This document shows positions 8,815-17,125 of a stretch of DNA of 64,000 bases, one piece after another. The notes beneath the pieces are model-generated. The model searched no databases, had not been told where the DNA came from, and was given only the letters and a program-made list of their open reading frames with translations. The first letter of the stretch is position 1. Every line of letters begins with the position of its first letter. The stretch comes from Azospirillum agricola (GTDB taxonomy: Bacteria > Pseudomonadota > Alphaproteobacteria > Azospirillales > Azospirillaceae): contig NZ_JAGINM010000004.1 in assembly GCF_017876095.1 (NCBI RefSeq), positions 310,001 to 374,000 of the forward strand, given 5' to 3'. The position numbers and the translations under genes were made by a program.

Positions 8815-10707
8815 ATGGAAGCGAGCATGACCGACCGCGAGCATTCGACGAAGCTGCGCGCCCTGACTATGGGCGCGCTGGGCGTCGTCTACGGCGACAT
8901 CGGCACCAGCCCGCTCTACACCCTGCGCGAATGCCTGACCCAGGGCGGCGGGTTCGACCTGTCGCCCGACGTGATCCTCGGGGTGCTGTCGCTGATCTTC
9001 TGGGCGCTGGTGATCACGGTGACGGTGAAGTACGTCATCTTCGTCATGCGCGCCGACAACCAGGGCGAGGGCGGCATCCTGGCGCTGACGGCGCTGGCCC
9101 TGCGCGGGATGCGGCCGGGGCACCGGCGGACCGCCACCGTGATGGCGATCGGCGTGATGGGTGCCGCGCTGTTCTACGGCGACAGCCTGATCACCCCGGC
9201 CATCTCGGTGCTGAGCGCGGTGGAGGGGCTGAAGGTCGTCGCCCCGGTGTTCGAGGACTACGTCATCCCGATCACCGTCACCATCCTGATCCTGCTGTTC
9301 GTGCTGCAAAGCTTCGGGACGGAGAAGGTCGGCAAGCTGTTCGGCCCGGTGATGCTGGTGTGGTTCGTCACGCTGGGCGTGCTGGGCATCCGGCAGATCC
9401 TGAAATACCCCGACGTGCTGGGCGCCATCTGGCCGGGCCACGCGGTGGAGATGCTGTTCGAGCATGGCTGGAAGGGCTACCTGCTGCTCGGCGCCGTCGT
9501 GCTGGCGGTGACGGGGGCCGAGGCGCTCTACGCCGACATGGGGCATTTCGGCCGCAAGCCGATCCGGCTGGCGTGGTTCGGGCTGGTCCTGCCCTCGCTG
9601 CTGCTCTGCTATTTCGGCCAGGGCGCGCTGCTGCTGCACGAGCCGGACGCCATCGAGAATCCCTTCTACCATCTGGCGCCGGACTGGGCGCAGGTGCCGC
9701 TGCTGGTGCTGGCGACGGCGGCGACGGTCATCGCCGGCCAGGCGGTGATCTCCGGCGCCTATTCGGTCACGCTCCAGGCGATGCACCTGCGCTACCTGCC
9801 GCGCATGGAGGTCCGCCACACCTCGGAGCACGAGAAGGGCCAGATCTACATGCCGCAGCTCAACTGGCTGCTGCTGGCCGGGGTGATCGCGCTGGTGCTG
9901 AGCTTCCAGACCTCCAGCAACCTCGCCGCCGCCTACGGCATCGCGGTGACGGGCACCATGGTGGCGACCACTCTGCTCGCCTACAAGGTGGCGCGCAGCC
10001 TGGGGCGCTGGTCGCTGTGGCAGGCCGGGCTGGCGCTGATCGTCTTCCTGTCGATCGACGGGGCCTTCTTCTTCTCCAACCTGATCAAGGTCGAGGAGGG
10101 CGGCTGGTTCCCGCTGGCGGTCGGGGCGGCGGTGTTCCTGCTGATGGCGACGTGGCGGCGCGGGCGCGAGGTGGTGCGGGCCCGGCTGGCCGAGGACGCG
10201 CTGCCGCTCGACTCGCTGCTGGAGCGCCTGAAGGGCGGCTCGATCCAGCGGGTGCCCGGCACGGCGGTCTTCCTCACCGGCAACCCGCGCGGCCTGCCGC
10301 CGGGGCTGCTGCACAGCCTGAAGCACTACAAGGTGCTGCACCAGCGGATCGTGCTGCTGACCGTCGACATCCAGGACGTGCCGCACGTTCCCGACAGCCA
10401 GCGCTACGAGCTGAAGCCGCTGTCGGCCGGCTTCTTCCGGCTGATCCTGCATTTCGGCTTCAAGGACGAGCCGGACATCCCCAACGCGCTGGAGAAGAGG
10501 AAGATCCCCGGCCTGCCCTTCGAGCCGATGGAGACGACCTACTTCGTCAGCCGCGAGACGCTGATCCGCTCGCACCGGCTGGCCGGGATGCCGCGCTGGC
10601 AGGAGCCGCTGTTCATCTTCCTGTCGAAGCTGTCGACCAGCGCCTCGGAGTATTTCTGCATCCCGCCCAACCGCGTGGTCGAGCTGGGCATGCAGCTGGA
10701 GATCTGA
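8815..10707 (+). CDS. kup: Kup-family potassium uptake permease
   Basis: Low-affinity K+/H+ symporter of the KUP/HAK/KT family, 630 residues, typical length. The conserved N-terminal motif GALGVVYGDIGTSPLYTLRE follows a short cytoplasmic leader. About twelve membrane helices span residues 20-450, including GDSLITPAISVLSAVEGLKV and the GAEALYADMGHFG loop. A hydrophilic C-terminal domain of about 180 residues ends at the stop. Two starts are possible: ATG 8815 (listed) or ATG 8827, the latter closer to GGAAGCGAG. The gene stands alone on the plus strand ahead of the type VI genes. Confidence 0.96.
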   Translation: MEASMTDREHSTKLRALTMGALGVVYGDIGTSPLYTLRECLTQGGGFDLSPDVILGVLSLIFWALVITVTVKYVIFVMRADNQGEGGILALTALALRGMRPGHRRTATVMAIGVMGAALFYGDSLITPAISVLSAVEGLKVVAPVFEDYVIPITVTILILLFVLQSFGTEKVGKLFGPVMLVWFVTLGVLGIRQILKYPDVLGAIWPGHAVEMLFEHGWKGYLLLGAVVLAVTGAEALYADMGHFGRKPIRLAWFGLVLPSLLLCYFGQGALLLHEPDAIENPFYHLAPDWAQVPLLVLATAATVIAGQAVISGAYSVTLQAMHLRYLPRMEVRHTSEHEKGQIYMPQLNWLLLAGVIALVLSFQTSSNLAAAYGIAVTGTMVATTLLAYKVARSLGRWSLWQAGLALIVFLSIDGAFFFSNLIKVEEGGWFPLAVGAAVFLLMATWRRGREVVRARLAEDALPLDSLLERLKGGSIQRVPGTAVFLTGNPRGLPPGLLHSLKHYKVLHQRIVLLTVDIQDVPHVPDSQRYELKPLSAGFFRLILHFGFKDEPDIPNALEKRKIPGLPFEPMETTYFVSRETLIRSHRLAGMPRWQEPLFIFLSKLSTSASEYFCIPPNRVVELGMQLEI

Positions 10708-10867
10708 GGGACTTCCGGCCGGGCATGACGACGCCTGAACGGCCGGCGGCGAGGCCGGCCGAGCGGCCCCTCCGCTTCCCCCCCGGAGCCTGTCGCCGCG
10801 ACTCGGCGTTCCTTCGCGGCCGCCCGCCTGCTATACCTCCTTCGGACGCGCGGCGGCGCCCGCTGGC

Positions 10868-12367
10868 ATGGGGGATTCGGTGGGGGTGGAGGATCGTTTG
10901 GGCGGGGACGGGCCACGGCTCGACCCACGGGAACCGCGCCCACGGGAACCGCGCTGGGAGGACGATCCCGCGCGACCGTCCCGGCTGCCCCCGGCGCCGG
11001 CCTTCCTGACCGCCAGCCGGCCGGGCGGGATGCCCGCGCCCGCCATGCCTCCCTCCGCCATGCCTCCCTCCGCCGCGCCCGCGCCGCTTGAGGCCGCCAT
11101 CCCCGGCACCCAGATCCCCGACGCACCCGTCCCCACCCCGCCGCCGCATCTGCCGGAACCGCGCCTGCGCGGGGCGCTGAACCCGTTGCTGGGCGCCGCC
11201 GCCCCGGTGCTGGACCTCGCCATGGGCCTGCGCGACCGCATGACCCACGACGCTCCCGACGGCGTGCGCGATCAGTCCCTGGCGGCCATCCGGCGCTTCG
11301 AGACGGACGGCGCCGCCGCCGGCCTGACGCCCGAGGAGATCCGCGTCGGCCGCTTCGCGCTGAGCGCCACGCTGGACGACGTGGTCCGCGCCGCCCCCTG
11401 GGGGGCCCGTTGCGCCTGGACGAAGCAGGGGCTCGTCGCCGAACTCGACCCCGACGCCGGCGGGGCCGACCGCTTCTTCGACCTGCTCGACACCATGCTG
11501 GGCGACCCGCGCCTGCACCGGCGCGAGCTGGAGCTGTTCTACGCCTGCCTGTCGCTCGGCTTCGAGGGCCGCTACCGCGACAAGCCGCGCGGCGCCCACG
11601 ACCTCGCCCATCTGCGCGACGAGCTGTACCGCATCCTGCGCCGGGCGCGCGGCGAGCCCAGCCCCGGCCTCTCCCCCGCCGGGCAAGGGGCGGCCATGGC
11701 GGGATTGGCCGGGCGCTTCCGCCCGCTGGGCGGCGGCCTGCCGTCCTGGCTGGCCTGGGCGGCGGTCGGGCTGGGCCTCGCCCTGCTCCACACCCAGCTC
11801 TCCGCTTCGCTGGAGCGGCAGGCCGGGCCGGTGGCCGCCCGCATCGCGGCGCTGCTGCCCGACGGCCCCATCGAGATCGCCCGCCTCGCCCCGCCGCCGC
11901 CGCCGACCGCCGGCCCGGCGCTGATCGCCCGCGTCACCGCCCTGCTCGCCCCGGAGATCCGCACCGGCGCCATCGAGGTGCTGGCCGGGGAGGACGGCGC
12001 CCTGGTCATCCGCGTCCCCGCCGCCGCCATGTTCGCCACCGGCGGCGAGGCGGTGAAGGCCCGCCACCGCGCCATCGTCGACCGCGTCGGACAGGCGCTG
12101 GCGCCGGAGGCCGGCCGCGTCCTGGTGGCCGCCCACACCGACGGCCAGACGTCCCAAGGCCAAACACCGGGCAACGGCCGCCTTCCCACCGCGCGGAGCC
12201 TGACCGACGCGCGGGCCGAGGCCGTGCGCGCCCTGCTGGAGCGCCAGCTCGACCCCGCCCGCCTGTCGGCCGAGGGCCGCGGCGACGCCGAACCCATCGC
12301 GCTGAACGACACGCCCGCCGGGCGCGACAGCAACCGGCGGATCGACATCCGCCTCTACCCGCAGTGA
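10868..12367 (+). CDS. tssL: TssL, type VI secretion inner-membrane protein (DotU/IcmH) with C-terminal OmpA-like domain
   Basis: 499 residues. A Pro/Ala-rich N-terminal region (1-100) includes a 15-base direct repeat. It precedes a DotU/IcmH cytoplasmic domain (about 103-285, with RGALNPLLGAAAPVLDLAMG and ELELFYACLSLGFEGRYRDK). One membrane helix follows (about 291-311), then a periplasmic OmpA-like peptidoglycan-binding domain at the C-terminus (VLVAAHTDGQTSQG and GRDSNRRIDIRL). This is the evolved-TssL architecture that anchors the type VI membrane complex to the cell wall. tssM starts 10 bases after its stop. The ATG at 10868 lacks an obvious ribosome site, so the exact start is uncertain. 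Confidence 0.9.
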   Translation: MGDSVGVEDRLGGDGPRLDPREPRPREPRWEDDPARPSRLPPAPAFLTASRPGGMPAPAMPPSAMPPSAAPAPLEAAIPGTQIPDAPVPTPPPHLPEPRLRGALNPLLGAAAPVLDLAMGLRDRMTHDAPDGVRDQSLAAIRRFETDGAAAGLTPEEIRVGRFALSATLDDVVRAAPWGARCAWTKQGLVAELDPDAGGADRFFDLLDTMLGDPRLHRRELELFYACLSLGFEGRYRDKPRGAHDLAHLRDELYRILRRARGEPSPGLSPAGQGAAMAGLAGRFRPLGGGLPSWLAWAAVGLGLALLHTQLSASLERQAGPVAARIAALLPDGPIEIARLAPPPPPTAGPALIARVTALLAPEIRTGAIEVLAGEDGALVIRVPAAAMFATGGEAVKARHRAIVDRVGQALAPEAGRVLVAAHTDGQTSQGQTPGNGRLPTARSLTDARAEAVRALLERQLDPARLSAEGRGDAEPIALNDTPAGRDSNRRIDIRLYPQ

Positions 12368-12377
12368 GGCGGCCGCC

Positions 12378-14387
12378 ATGACCGTCCCCCGCCCGCCCCG
12401 CCAGCCGGCCCCCGGTTCCGCCGCCCCGCCCGCCGCCCGCCCGCGGCGCCCCCGCGCGGCGGGCCTGCCGGCCAGCCTGCGCTGGGGCGTCTCGCTGGGG
12501 GGCGTGCTGGCCCTGGGCTTGAGCGGCTGGCTGCTGGTTCCGCAGGCCGTGCCCGGCGCCGACTGGACCGAGCGCCTGCTGCCGCTGCTGCTGGCGCTGG
12601 CCGGCTGGGCCGCCGCCAACCGCGCCATCGACCGCCGCGAGCGCGCCGCCAACGCCCGGCTGGTCGAGGCGCTGGCCGCCGCCCGCGATCCCGACCTGAA
12701 GGCGTCGCTCGACGAGCTGGGCAGCGTGCGCGAGCGCCTCGACGCCGTGCTGGCCCGACTGAAGACGCAGAAGTTCGGCGCCGGCCTGACCGGCCGCTAC
12801 CTCTACCAGCTTCCCTGGTATCTGGTGATCGGCGCGCCGGGATCGGGCAAGAGCACGGCGCTGGCCAACGCCCGGCTCGGCGCCCCTCTGGCCAGCGGCG
12901 ACATCGCCGAGCCGATCGCCAACCTCGGCGGCACCCGCAACTGCGACTGGTGGTTCACCGACCACGCGGTTCTGATCGACACCGCCGGGCGCTACACCAC
13001 CCAGGACAGCCGCCGGGCGGTCGACGGGCGGGTGTGGTCGGGGCTGCTCGACCTGCTGAAGACGCACCGGCCGCGCCAGCCGGTCAACGGCGTGCTGGTC
13101 ACCGTCAGCCTGACCGATCTGGCCGCCTGGAGCGACGCCGAGCGCCACGCCCACGCCATCACCATCCGCCAGCGCCTGAACGAGCTGCGGACGCATCTGG
13201 GCCTGCGCGTTCCGGTCCATGTCGTGCTGACCAAGGCCGATCTCGTCGAGGGGTTCGCCACCTTCTTCGACCCGCTCGACCGCGCCGGCCGGACGCAGGT
13301 CTGGGGCATGACCTTCCCGGCGGAGGAGGCGCCCGACGGACCGCTGCCCGCCTTCCACGCCCTGTTCGCCGATCTGGTGCGGCGGCTGGACGAGCGGCTG
13401 CTCGACCGGCTGCACCAGGAGCCGGACATCCGGCGGCGCAGCGCCGCCTTCGCCTTCCCTCTGCGCATCGCCGAACTGGAGACGGCGCTGGCCGATCTGG
13501 TCGACACCGCCTTCGCCTCGGAGTCCGGCGAGGAGGTGCCGCTGCTGCGCGGCATCCACCTGACCAGCGCCACCCAGACCGACCGTCCCACGACCGTCGA
13601 CGAACCGGCCGGAACCTATTTCCTCGACCGGCTGCTGCCCGAGCGCGTCTTCCCCGAGGCCGGCCTCGCCGGGGTCGACCGGGCGCTGGAGCGCCGCCAG
13701 CGCCGCGCCGCCGCCCTGTCGGTCGGCGGCGCGCTGGCCGCCGGGCTGCTGCTCGGCGGCTTCTGGCTGCACAGCCGCGACGGCAACGCCGCCCTGCTGG
13801 AGCGCGCCGACGCCGCCGCGCGGTCGGTGGAGGAGGCGCTGCGCCCGCTCGGCACGGCGCCGCGTTCGCTGACGCGGGTCGACGACACCGACGCCGCCGC
13901 GATCCTGCCGGTGCTGGACGGCCTGCGCGCCCTGCCGCTCGGCCATGCGGAGCGCGGGGCCTGGGCGCCGCCGGGGCTGGCCGGCGGGCTGTACCAGGGC
14001 CACCGCATCGCCGCCCCCGCCCGGGAGGTCTACCAGAGGGCGCTGCGCACCCTGTTCCTGGCGCGGATCGCCCTGCGGCTGGAGGAGCAGCTGCGCACCA
14101 ACTGGGCGCGGCCGGACCTGCTGCGGCTGGCGCTGCGCGCCTACCGCATGGTCGGCGGGCAGGAGCCGATGGACCGGGCCTACCTCGCCGAATGGCTGGC
14201 GATCGACTGGCAGCGCACCCTGCCCGGCCCGGCCAACGACGCCCGCCGCCGCGCGCTGGGCGATCATCTGGCCGCCCTGTTCGAGGCCGGCTTCGCGCCG
14301 GTCCCCCCCGACGACGCCCTGGTCGCCCGCGCCGGCGAGGTGCTGGCGCAGGCCGAGCCCGCGCGCGCCGCGACACCGGCCCCGTAA
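12378..14387 (+). CDS. tssM: TssM/IcmF-like type VI secretion protein, unusually short
   Basis: 669 residues with the TssM N-terminal architecture: two membrane helices (about 38-57 and 66-80), then a cytoplasmic GTPase-like domain with Walker A GAPGSGKST (152-160), DTAGRY (201-206) and LTKADLVEGF. A third membrane helix lies near 443-462. Only about 205 residues follow it, whereas typical TssM proteins of around 1,100-1,200 residues have a large periplasmic domain that binds TssJ and the sheath of the trans-envelope complex. The stop is clean and tagF begins 7 bases later, so this looks like a genuinely short version or an old deletion, not a recent frameshift. Confidence 0.85.
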   Translation: MTVPRPPRQPAPGSAAPPAARPRRPRAAGLPASLRWGVSLGGVLALGLSGWLLVPQAVPGADWTERLLPLLLALAGWAAANRAIDRRERAANARLVEALAAARDPDLKASLDELGSVRERLDAVLARLKTQKFGAGLTGRYLYQLPWYLVIGAPGSGKSTALANARLGAPLASGDIAEPIANLGGTRNCDWWFTDHAVLIDTAGRYTTQDSRRAVDGRVWSGLLDLLKTHRPRQPVNGVLVTVSLTDLAAWSDAERHAHAITIRQRLNELRTHLGLRVPVHVVLTKADLVEGFATFFDPLDRAGRTQVWGMTFPAEEAPDGPLPAFHALFADLVRRLDERLLDRLHQEPDIRRRSAAFAFPLRIAELETALADLVDTAFASESGEEVPLLRGIHLTSATQTDRPTTVDEPAGTYFLDRLLPERVFPEAGLAGVDRALERRQRRAAALSVGGALAAGLLLGGFWLHSRDGNAALLERADAAARSVEEALRPLGTAPRSLTRVDDTDAAAILPVLDGLRALPLGHAERGAWAPPGLAGGLYQGHRIAAPAREVYQRALRTLFLARIALRLEEQLRTNWARPDLLRLALRAYRMVGGQEPMDRAYLAEWLAIDWQRTLPGPANDARRRALGDHLAALFEAGFAPVPPDDALVARAGEVLAQAEPARAATPAP

Positions 14388-14394
14388 GGCTCCC

Positions 14395-15084
14395 ATGATC
14401 CTCGGCATGGGAAGCGCGGGCCGGAGAGCGTCCGGCCATTTCCGCGGCGTCGGCTTTCACGGCAAGGTGCCGGCGCGCGGCGATTTCGTCGGCCACGGCC
14501 TGCCGCGCGAGGTGCTGGAGCCGTGGGACGGCTGGTTGGCGGCGGCGCTTGCCGAGACGCGGCGACGGCTGGGCGGCGGCTGGGAGCGCTGCTTCGCCGG
14601 CGCCCCGGTCTGGCGCTTCGCCCTGTCGGCGGGCCTGTGCGGCGACGCCCCGCTGATCGGCGTGCTGAGGCCAAGCGCCGACCGGGTCGGGCGGCTCTAC
14701 ACCTTCACCATCGCCGCCGCCCTGCCCGACACGCTGGAGCTGAGCGCCGCTCCCGGCGCCTGCACCGCCTGGTTCACCCGCGCCGAGGCGATCGCCACCG
14801 GCGCCTGCCGGACCGGGGCCGACGTGGAGGGGCTGCCGGCCCGGCTGGCGCTTCTCGGGCGGCCGGAACCGGAATGCCCGCACCCGATCGCGGTCGCCCT
14901 GGTCCGGCGTCTGGCCGGGCCGCTGGCGGCGGGATCGAGCCTGTGGTGGACACGGGGGGGCGGGGACGTCGAGCCGTCGCTGCTGTCGTGCCGCGGCCTG
15001 CCCGGCGGCGCCCGCCCGACCGCCATGCTCGACGGCGCCTGGGACCGCTGGGGATGGGAGGACGGGGACGTCGCGCGGGGATAG
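14395..15084 (+). CDS. tagF: TagF, type VI secretion-associated protein (ImpM/SciT family)
   Basis: 229 residues. The diagnostic N-terminal motif GFHGKVPARGDFVGHGLP (about 20-37) and later GLCGDAPLIGVLRPSADRVG and SLWWTRGG identify the ImpM/TagF family. In studied systems TagF holds type VI assembly back post-translationally, often opposite the PppA/PpkA phosphorylation pathway. The ATG at 14395 lies 7 bases after the tssM stop, so tssL, tssM and tagF form one transcription unit. No sheath, tube or ClpV gene is present within the window. Confidence 0.9.
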   Translation: MILGMGSAGRRASGHFRGVGFHGKVPARGDFVGHGLPREVLEPWDGWLAAALAETRRRLGGGWERCFAGAPVWRFALSAGLCGDAPLIGVLRPSADRVGRLYTFTIAAALPDTLELSAAPGACTAWFTRAEAIATGACRTGADVEGLPARLALLGRPEPECPHPIAVALVRRLAGPLAAGSSLWWTRGGGDVEPSLLSCRGLPGGARPTAMLDGAWDRWGWEDGDVARG

Positions 15085-15183
15085 GGGATTTCCCGCCGTG
15101 ACCGGCCTGCGGGCCGCTGCACGCGCTGCGCCGGTCGGGCGGGCATCGCCCGGTTGCCGGTCGCGGCGGATGGACTCCGGATT

Positions 15184-15294
15184 AGAGCGCCGAACAGAAT
15201 TTCGTTTTCGCCATCGGTGCCCTATGGAACCGTCATCCCCGCTTTCGCGGGGATGACGAGTCGAGAGACGACTCAAGCTTCTGTTCGGCGCTCT
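15184..15294. mobile_element. MITE-like element with 16-bp terminal inverted repeats
   Basis: A 111-bp segment is bounded by perfect inverted repeats AGAGCGCCGAACAGAA (15184-15199) and its complement (15279-15294). Inside are two more perfect hairpins: TCATCCCCGC/GCGGGGATGA (15233-15256) and GAGTCG/CGACTC (15258-15274). It has no coding capacity. The flanks begin TT on the left and TAA on the right, with no certain target duplication. The layout fits a miniature inverted-repeat element or a large repeat unit between tagF and the EF-hand gene. Confidence 0.65.
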
Positions 15295-15418
15295 TAACGG
15301 AGGGCAGCCCGCCGCGCCATCGGGGATGCTCCCGATCCGGACGGCAAGGATCCCGTCCGTGAAGAGCCCGGCCGCGCCATACCGCCGGGCGCAAGCACTG
15401 ACACACCCATCGTCTTCA

Positions 15419-15509
15419 CGTCATGACCGGGCTTGTCCCGGTCATCCACGCGCAACCATTTTCCCGTGATTTGCGGCCGTGGATGCCCGCCACAAGGCCG
15501 GGCATGACG
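15419..15509. repeat. Pair of inverted palindromic units (REP/BIME-like)
   Basis: Two related palindromes face each other. CGTCATGACCGGG(CTTGT)CCCGGTCA occupies 15419-15444, and TGCCCG...CGGGCATGACGG occupies 15484-15510. Each has a short internal stem and the outer ends match each other in inverse orientation (CGTCATGAC against the complement of GGCATGACGG). Such CATGACCGGGCTTGTCCCGGTCATCC-like units are common extragenic repeats in alphaproteobacteria. The position between two gene 3' ends is typical. Confidence 0.7.
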
Positions 15510-15543
15510 GTTCACGCGTGCATCAGCGCCTTTGCTCGATGGA

Positions 15544-16143
15544 TCAGGCGGCGGCGACCTCGTTCATGCTGCTCATCAGGAAGCGCAGCGTGTCGCTGCC
15601 GAGCCGGCTGGAGGTCACACCGCCGGCTTGGCTGAAGGAAGCACCGGACACGCCGGCCATGCGCTCTTCGGCCGACACGTAGCCGTCCTGATTGGTGTCC
15701 AGCGGATCGTAGGTCGTCGAGGAGCCGCCCGCCGCCCCGGCCGACCCCGCCGCGCCCGGCGGGGACGAATCCGCATCCTCCGACGACGCGCTGTCGTTGG
15801 CCGGCGGCGGCCCCGGCGGCGGCTGGTTGCCGGCCGCCTCCTGCGCGGCGAGCAGGGTGCTGCCGCCGCCATAGTCGAACTGGCTGGCGAAGGAGGAGAA
15901 CTCCGTCGCGCCGAGCGTACCGCTGGAGTCGGAATCGAGGCTGCCGACCAACTCGTCCACCGCCGACGACAGCTTCGAGCCGTCCGACGATTTGCCCGTC
16001 TTGGACAGCGCGCCGATCAGCTCGTCCTTGGACAGGGACGAGTCGGAATTCGTGTCCGCCTTGGCGTAGACGCTCTGGAGCATCGACGCGAGGCCACCGC
16101 TCCCATACCCGCTGACCCCATACCCGCTGATCGTCGAGACCAT
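15544..16143 (-). CDS. EF-hand calcium-binding protein
   Basis: 199 residues, Ser/Gly/Ala-rich. Three EF-hand loops are visible: DTNSDSSLSKDE (about 29-40), DSDSSGTLGATE (about 70-81) and DTNQDGYVSAEE in the C-terminal third, each with acidic or amide residues at positions 1, 3, 5 and Glu at 12. A low-complexity Pro/Ser/Gly linker separates the second and third. The opening MVSTISGYGVSGYGSGGLAS looks like a non-classical exported N-terminus rather than a cleavable signal. The ATG at 16143 follows GGGGGGATCC; the frame extends further upstream only as non-conserved sequence. Similar EF-hand proteins occur widely in Azospirillum-type genomes with unknown roles. Confidence 0.82.
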   Translation of the reverse strand: MVSTISGYGVSGYGSGGLASMLQSVYAKADTNSDSSLSKDELIGALSKTGKSSDGSKLSSAVDELVGSLDSDSSGTLGATEFSSFASQFDYGGGSTLLAAQEAAGNQPPPGPPPANDSASSEDADSSPPGAAGSAGAAGGSSTTYDPLDTNQDGYVSAEERMAGVSGASFSQAGGVTSSRLGSDTLRFLMSSMNEVAAA

Positions 16144-16300
16144 GGCCGGATCCCCCCGTTTGCGCCCGGTTGCGTGGGCGTCCGGCGGCCGGTGGCCGTG
16201 AGCGCCCTGGATACCCGACATACGGTGCGGGGCGGCGGACTCCTGCGCGGCCTCCACCCGACCCGTCGCATTTTATGGATTTTGCCGGGACCGGCGCCCC

Positions 16301-16365
16301 CTGGCGCCCCCCCCTGGCGCCCCCCCCTGGCGCCCCCCCCTGGCGCCCCCCCTGGCGCCCTCTGG
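16301..16365. repeat. 13-bp C-rich tandem repeat
   Basis: TGG of the unit TGGCGCCCCCCCC recurs at 16302, 16315, 16328, 16341, 16353 and 16362, giving spacings of 13, 13, 13, 12 and 9. About four full copies plus decayed ends lie in the 298-bp region between the divergent EF-hand and glutathione transferase genes, 77 bp upstream of the latter. Confidence 0.9.
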
Positions 16366-16441
16366 CGTTGCGCGCGCAAATCGGCCAGACTGACGGATGG
16401 AACCGCAAGGACAGCCGCGCGGCAGGAGAGACGGCCCCGTC

Positions 16442-17059
16442 ATGATCACGCTCTACACCTTCCCCTCGCCCAACGGGCGCAAGGCGTCCGTCCTGCTGGA
16501 GGAGCTGGGCCTGACCTACCACCTCCACAAGGTCGATCTGGTGGCCGGCGAGAACAAGCGGCCGGAGTTCCTGGCGATCAGCCCGATCACCAAGATCCCG
16601 GCGCTGGTCGAGGAGCTGCCCGGCGGCCGCAGCCGCCGCCTGTTCGGGTCGGGCGCCATCCTGCTGCATTTCGCCGAGCGCACCGGCCGCCTGATGCCCG
16701 AGAGCCTGGACGACCGCGCCGAGGCGCTGAGCTGGCTGATGCTGGGCATCAGCGACCTCGGTCCCACGGCGGTGGACATGCTGCGCTTCTCGGTCCGCGC
16801 GCCGGAGAAGATCCCCTACGCCATCGACCTCTACAAGGGCGAGCTGATGCGCTGCTACGGCGCGATGGACGACCGGCTGGCCGTGGCCGAGTATCTCGCC
16901 ACCAGCTATTCCGTCGCCGACATCGCCTGCTTCCCGTTCATCGCCGCCGCGGCGGTCGCCGGGGGCGGGCTGCTCGACCGCTTCCCCAACCTGAAGCGCT
17001 GGCACGACGCCGTTGCCGCCCGCCCGGCGGTGCAGCGCGGCATGGCGGTTCCCGAATAG
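16442..17059 (+). CDS. Glutathione S-transferase family protein
   Basis: 205 residues with a thioredoxin-like N-terminal domain (MITLYTFPSPNGRKASVLLE) and an all-helical C-terminal domain (SVADIACFPFIAAAAVAGGG is the conserved N-capping region). FPSPNGRKASVLLEELGL and the later GAILLHFAERTGRL resemble YfcG/YghU-like nu-class transferases and disulfide-bond reductases. An in-frame ATG lies upstream at 16397, but the start at 16442 matches the family and follows GGCAGGAGAG. Divergent from the EF-hand gene. The substrate cannot be read from sequence. Confidence 0.9.
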   Translation: MITLYTFPSPNGRKASVLLEELGLTYHLHKVDLVAGENKRPEFLAISPITKIPALVEELPGGRSRRLFGSGAILLHFAERTGRLMPESLDDRAEALSWLMLGISDLGPTAVDMLRFSVRAPEKIPYAIDLYKGELMRCYGAMDDRLAVAEYLATSYSVADIACFPFIAAAAVAGGGLLDRFPNLKRWHDAVAARPAVQRGMAVPE

Positions 17060-17125
17060 CGTTCCCTACCACCGATACGCTCCCGAAAACGGCCCGCGAG
17101 GGCCCCAAAAGCAAACGTCAGAGAT

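Noticed and set aside
12378..15084. Recent frameshift truncating tssM
   Set aside because: tagF starts 7 bases after the stop and occupies the following sequence with its own intact family motifs, leaving no room for a displaced TssM C-terminus.
16301..16365. CRISPR array
   Set aside because: Units are directly abutting 13-mers with no unique spacers and no cas genes nearby.
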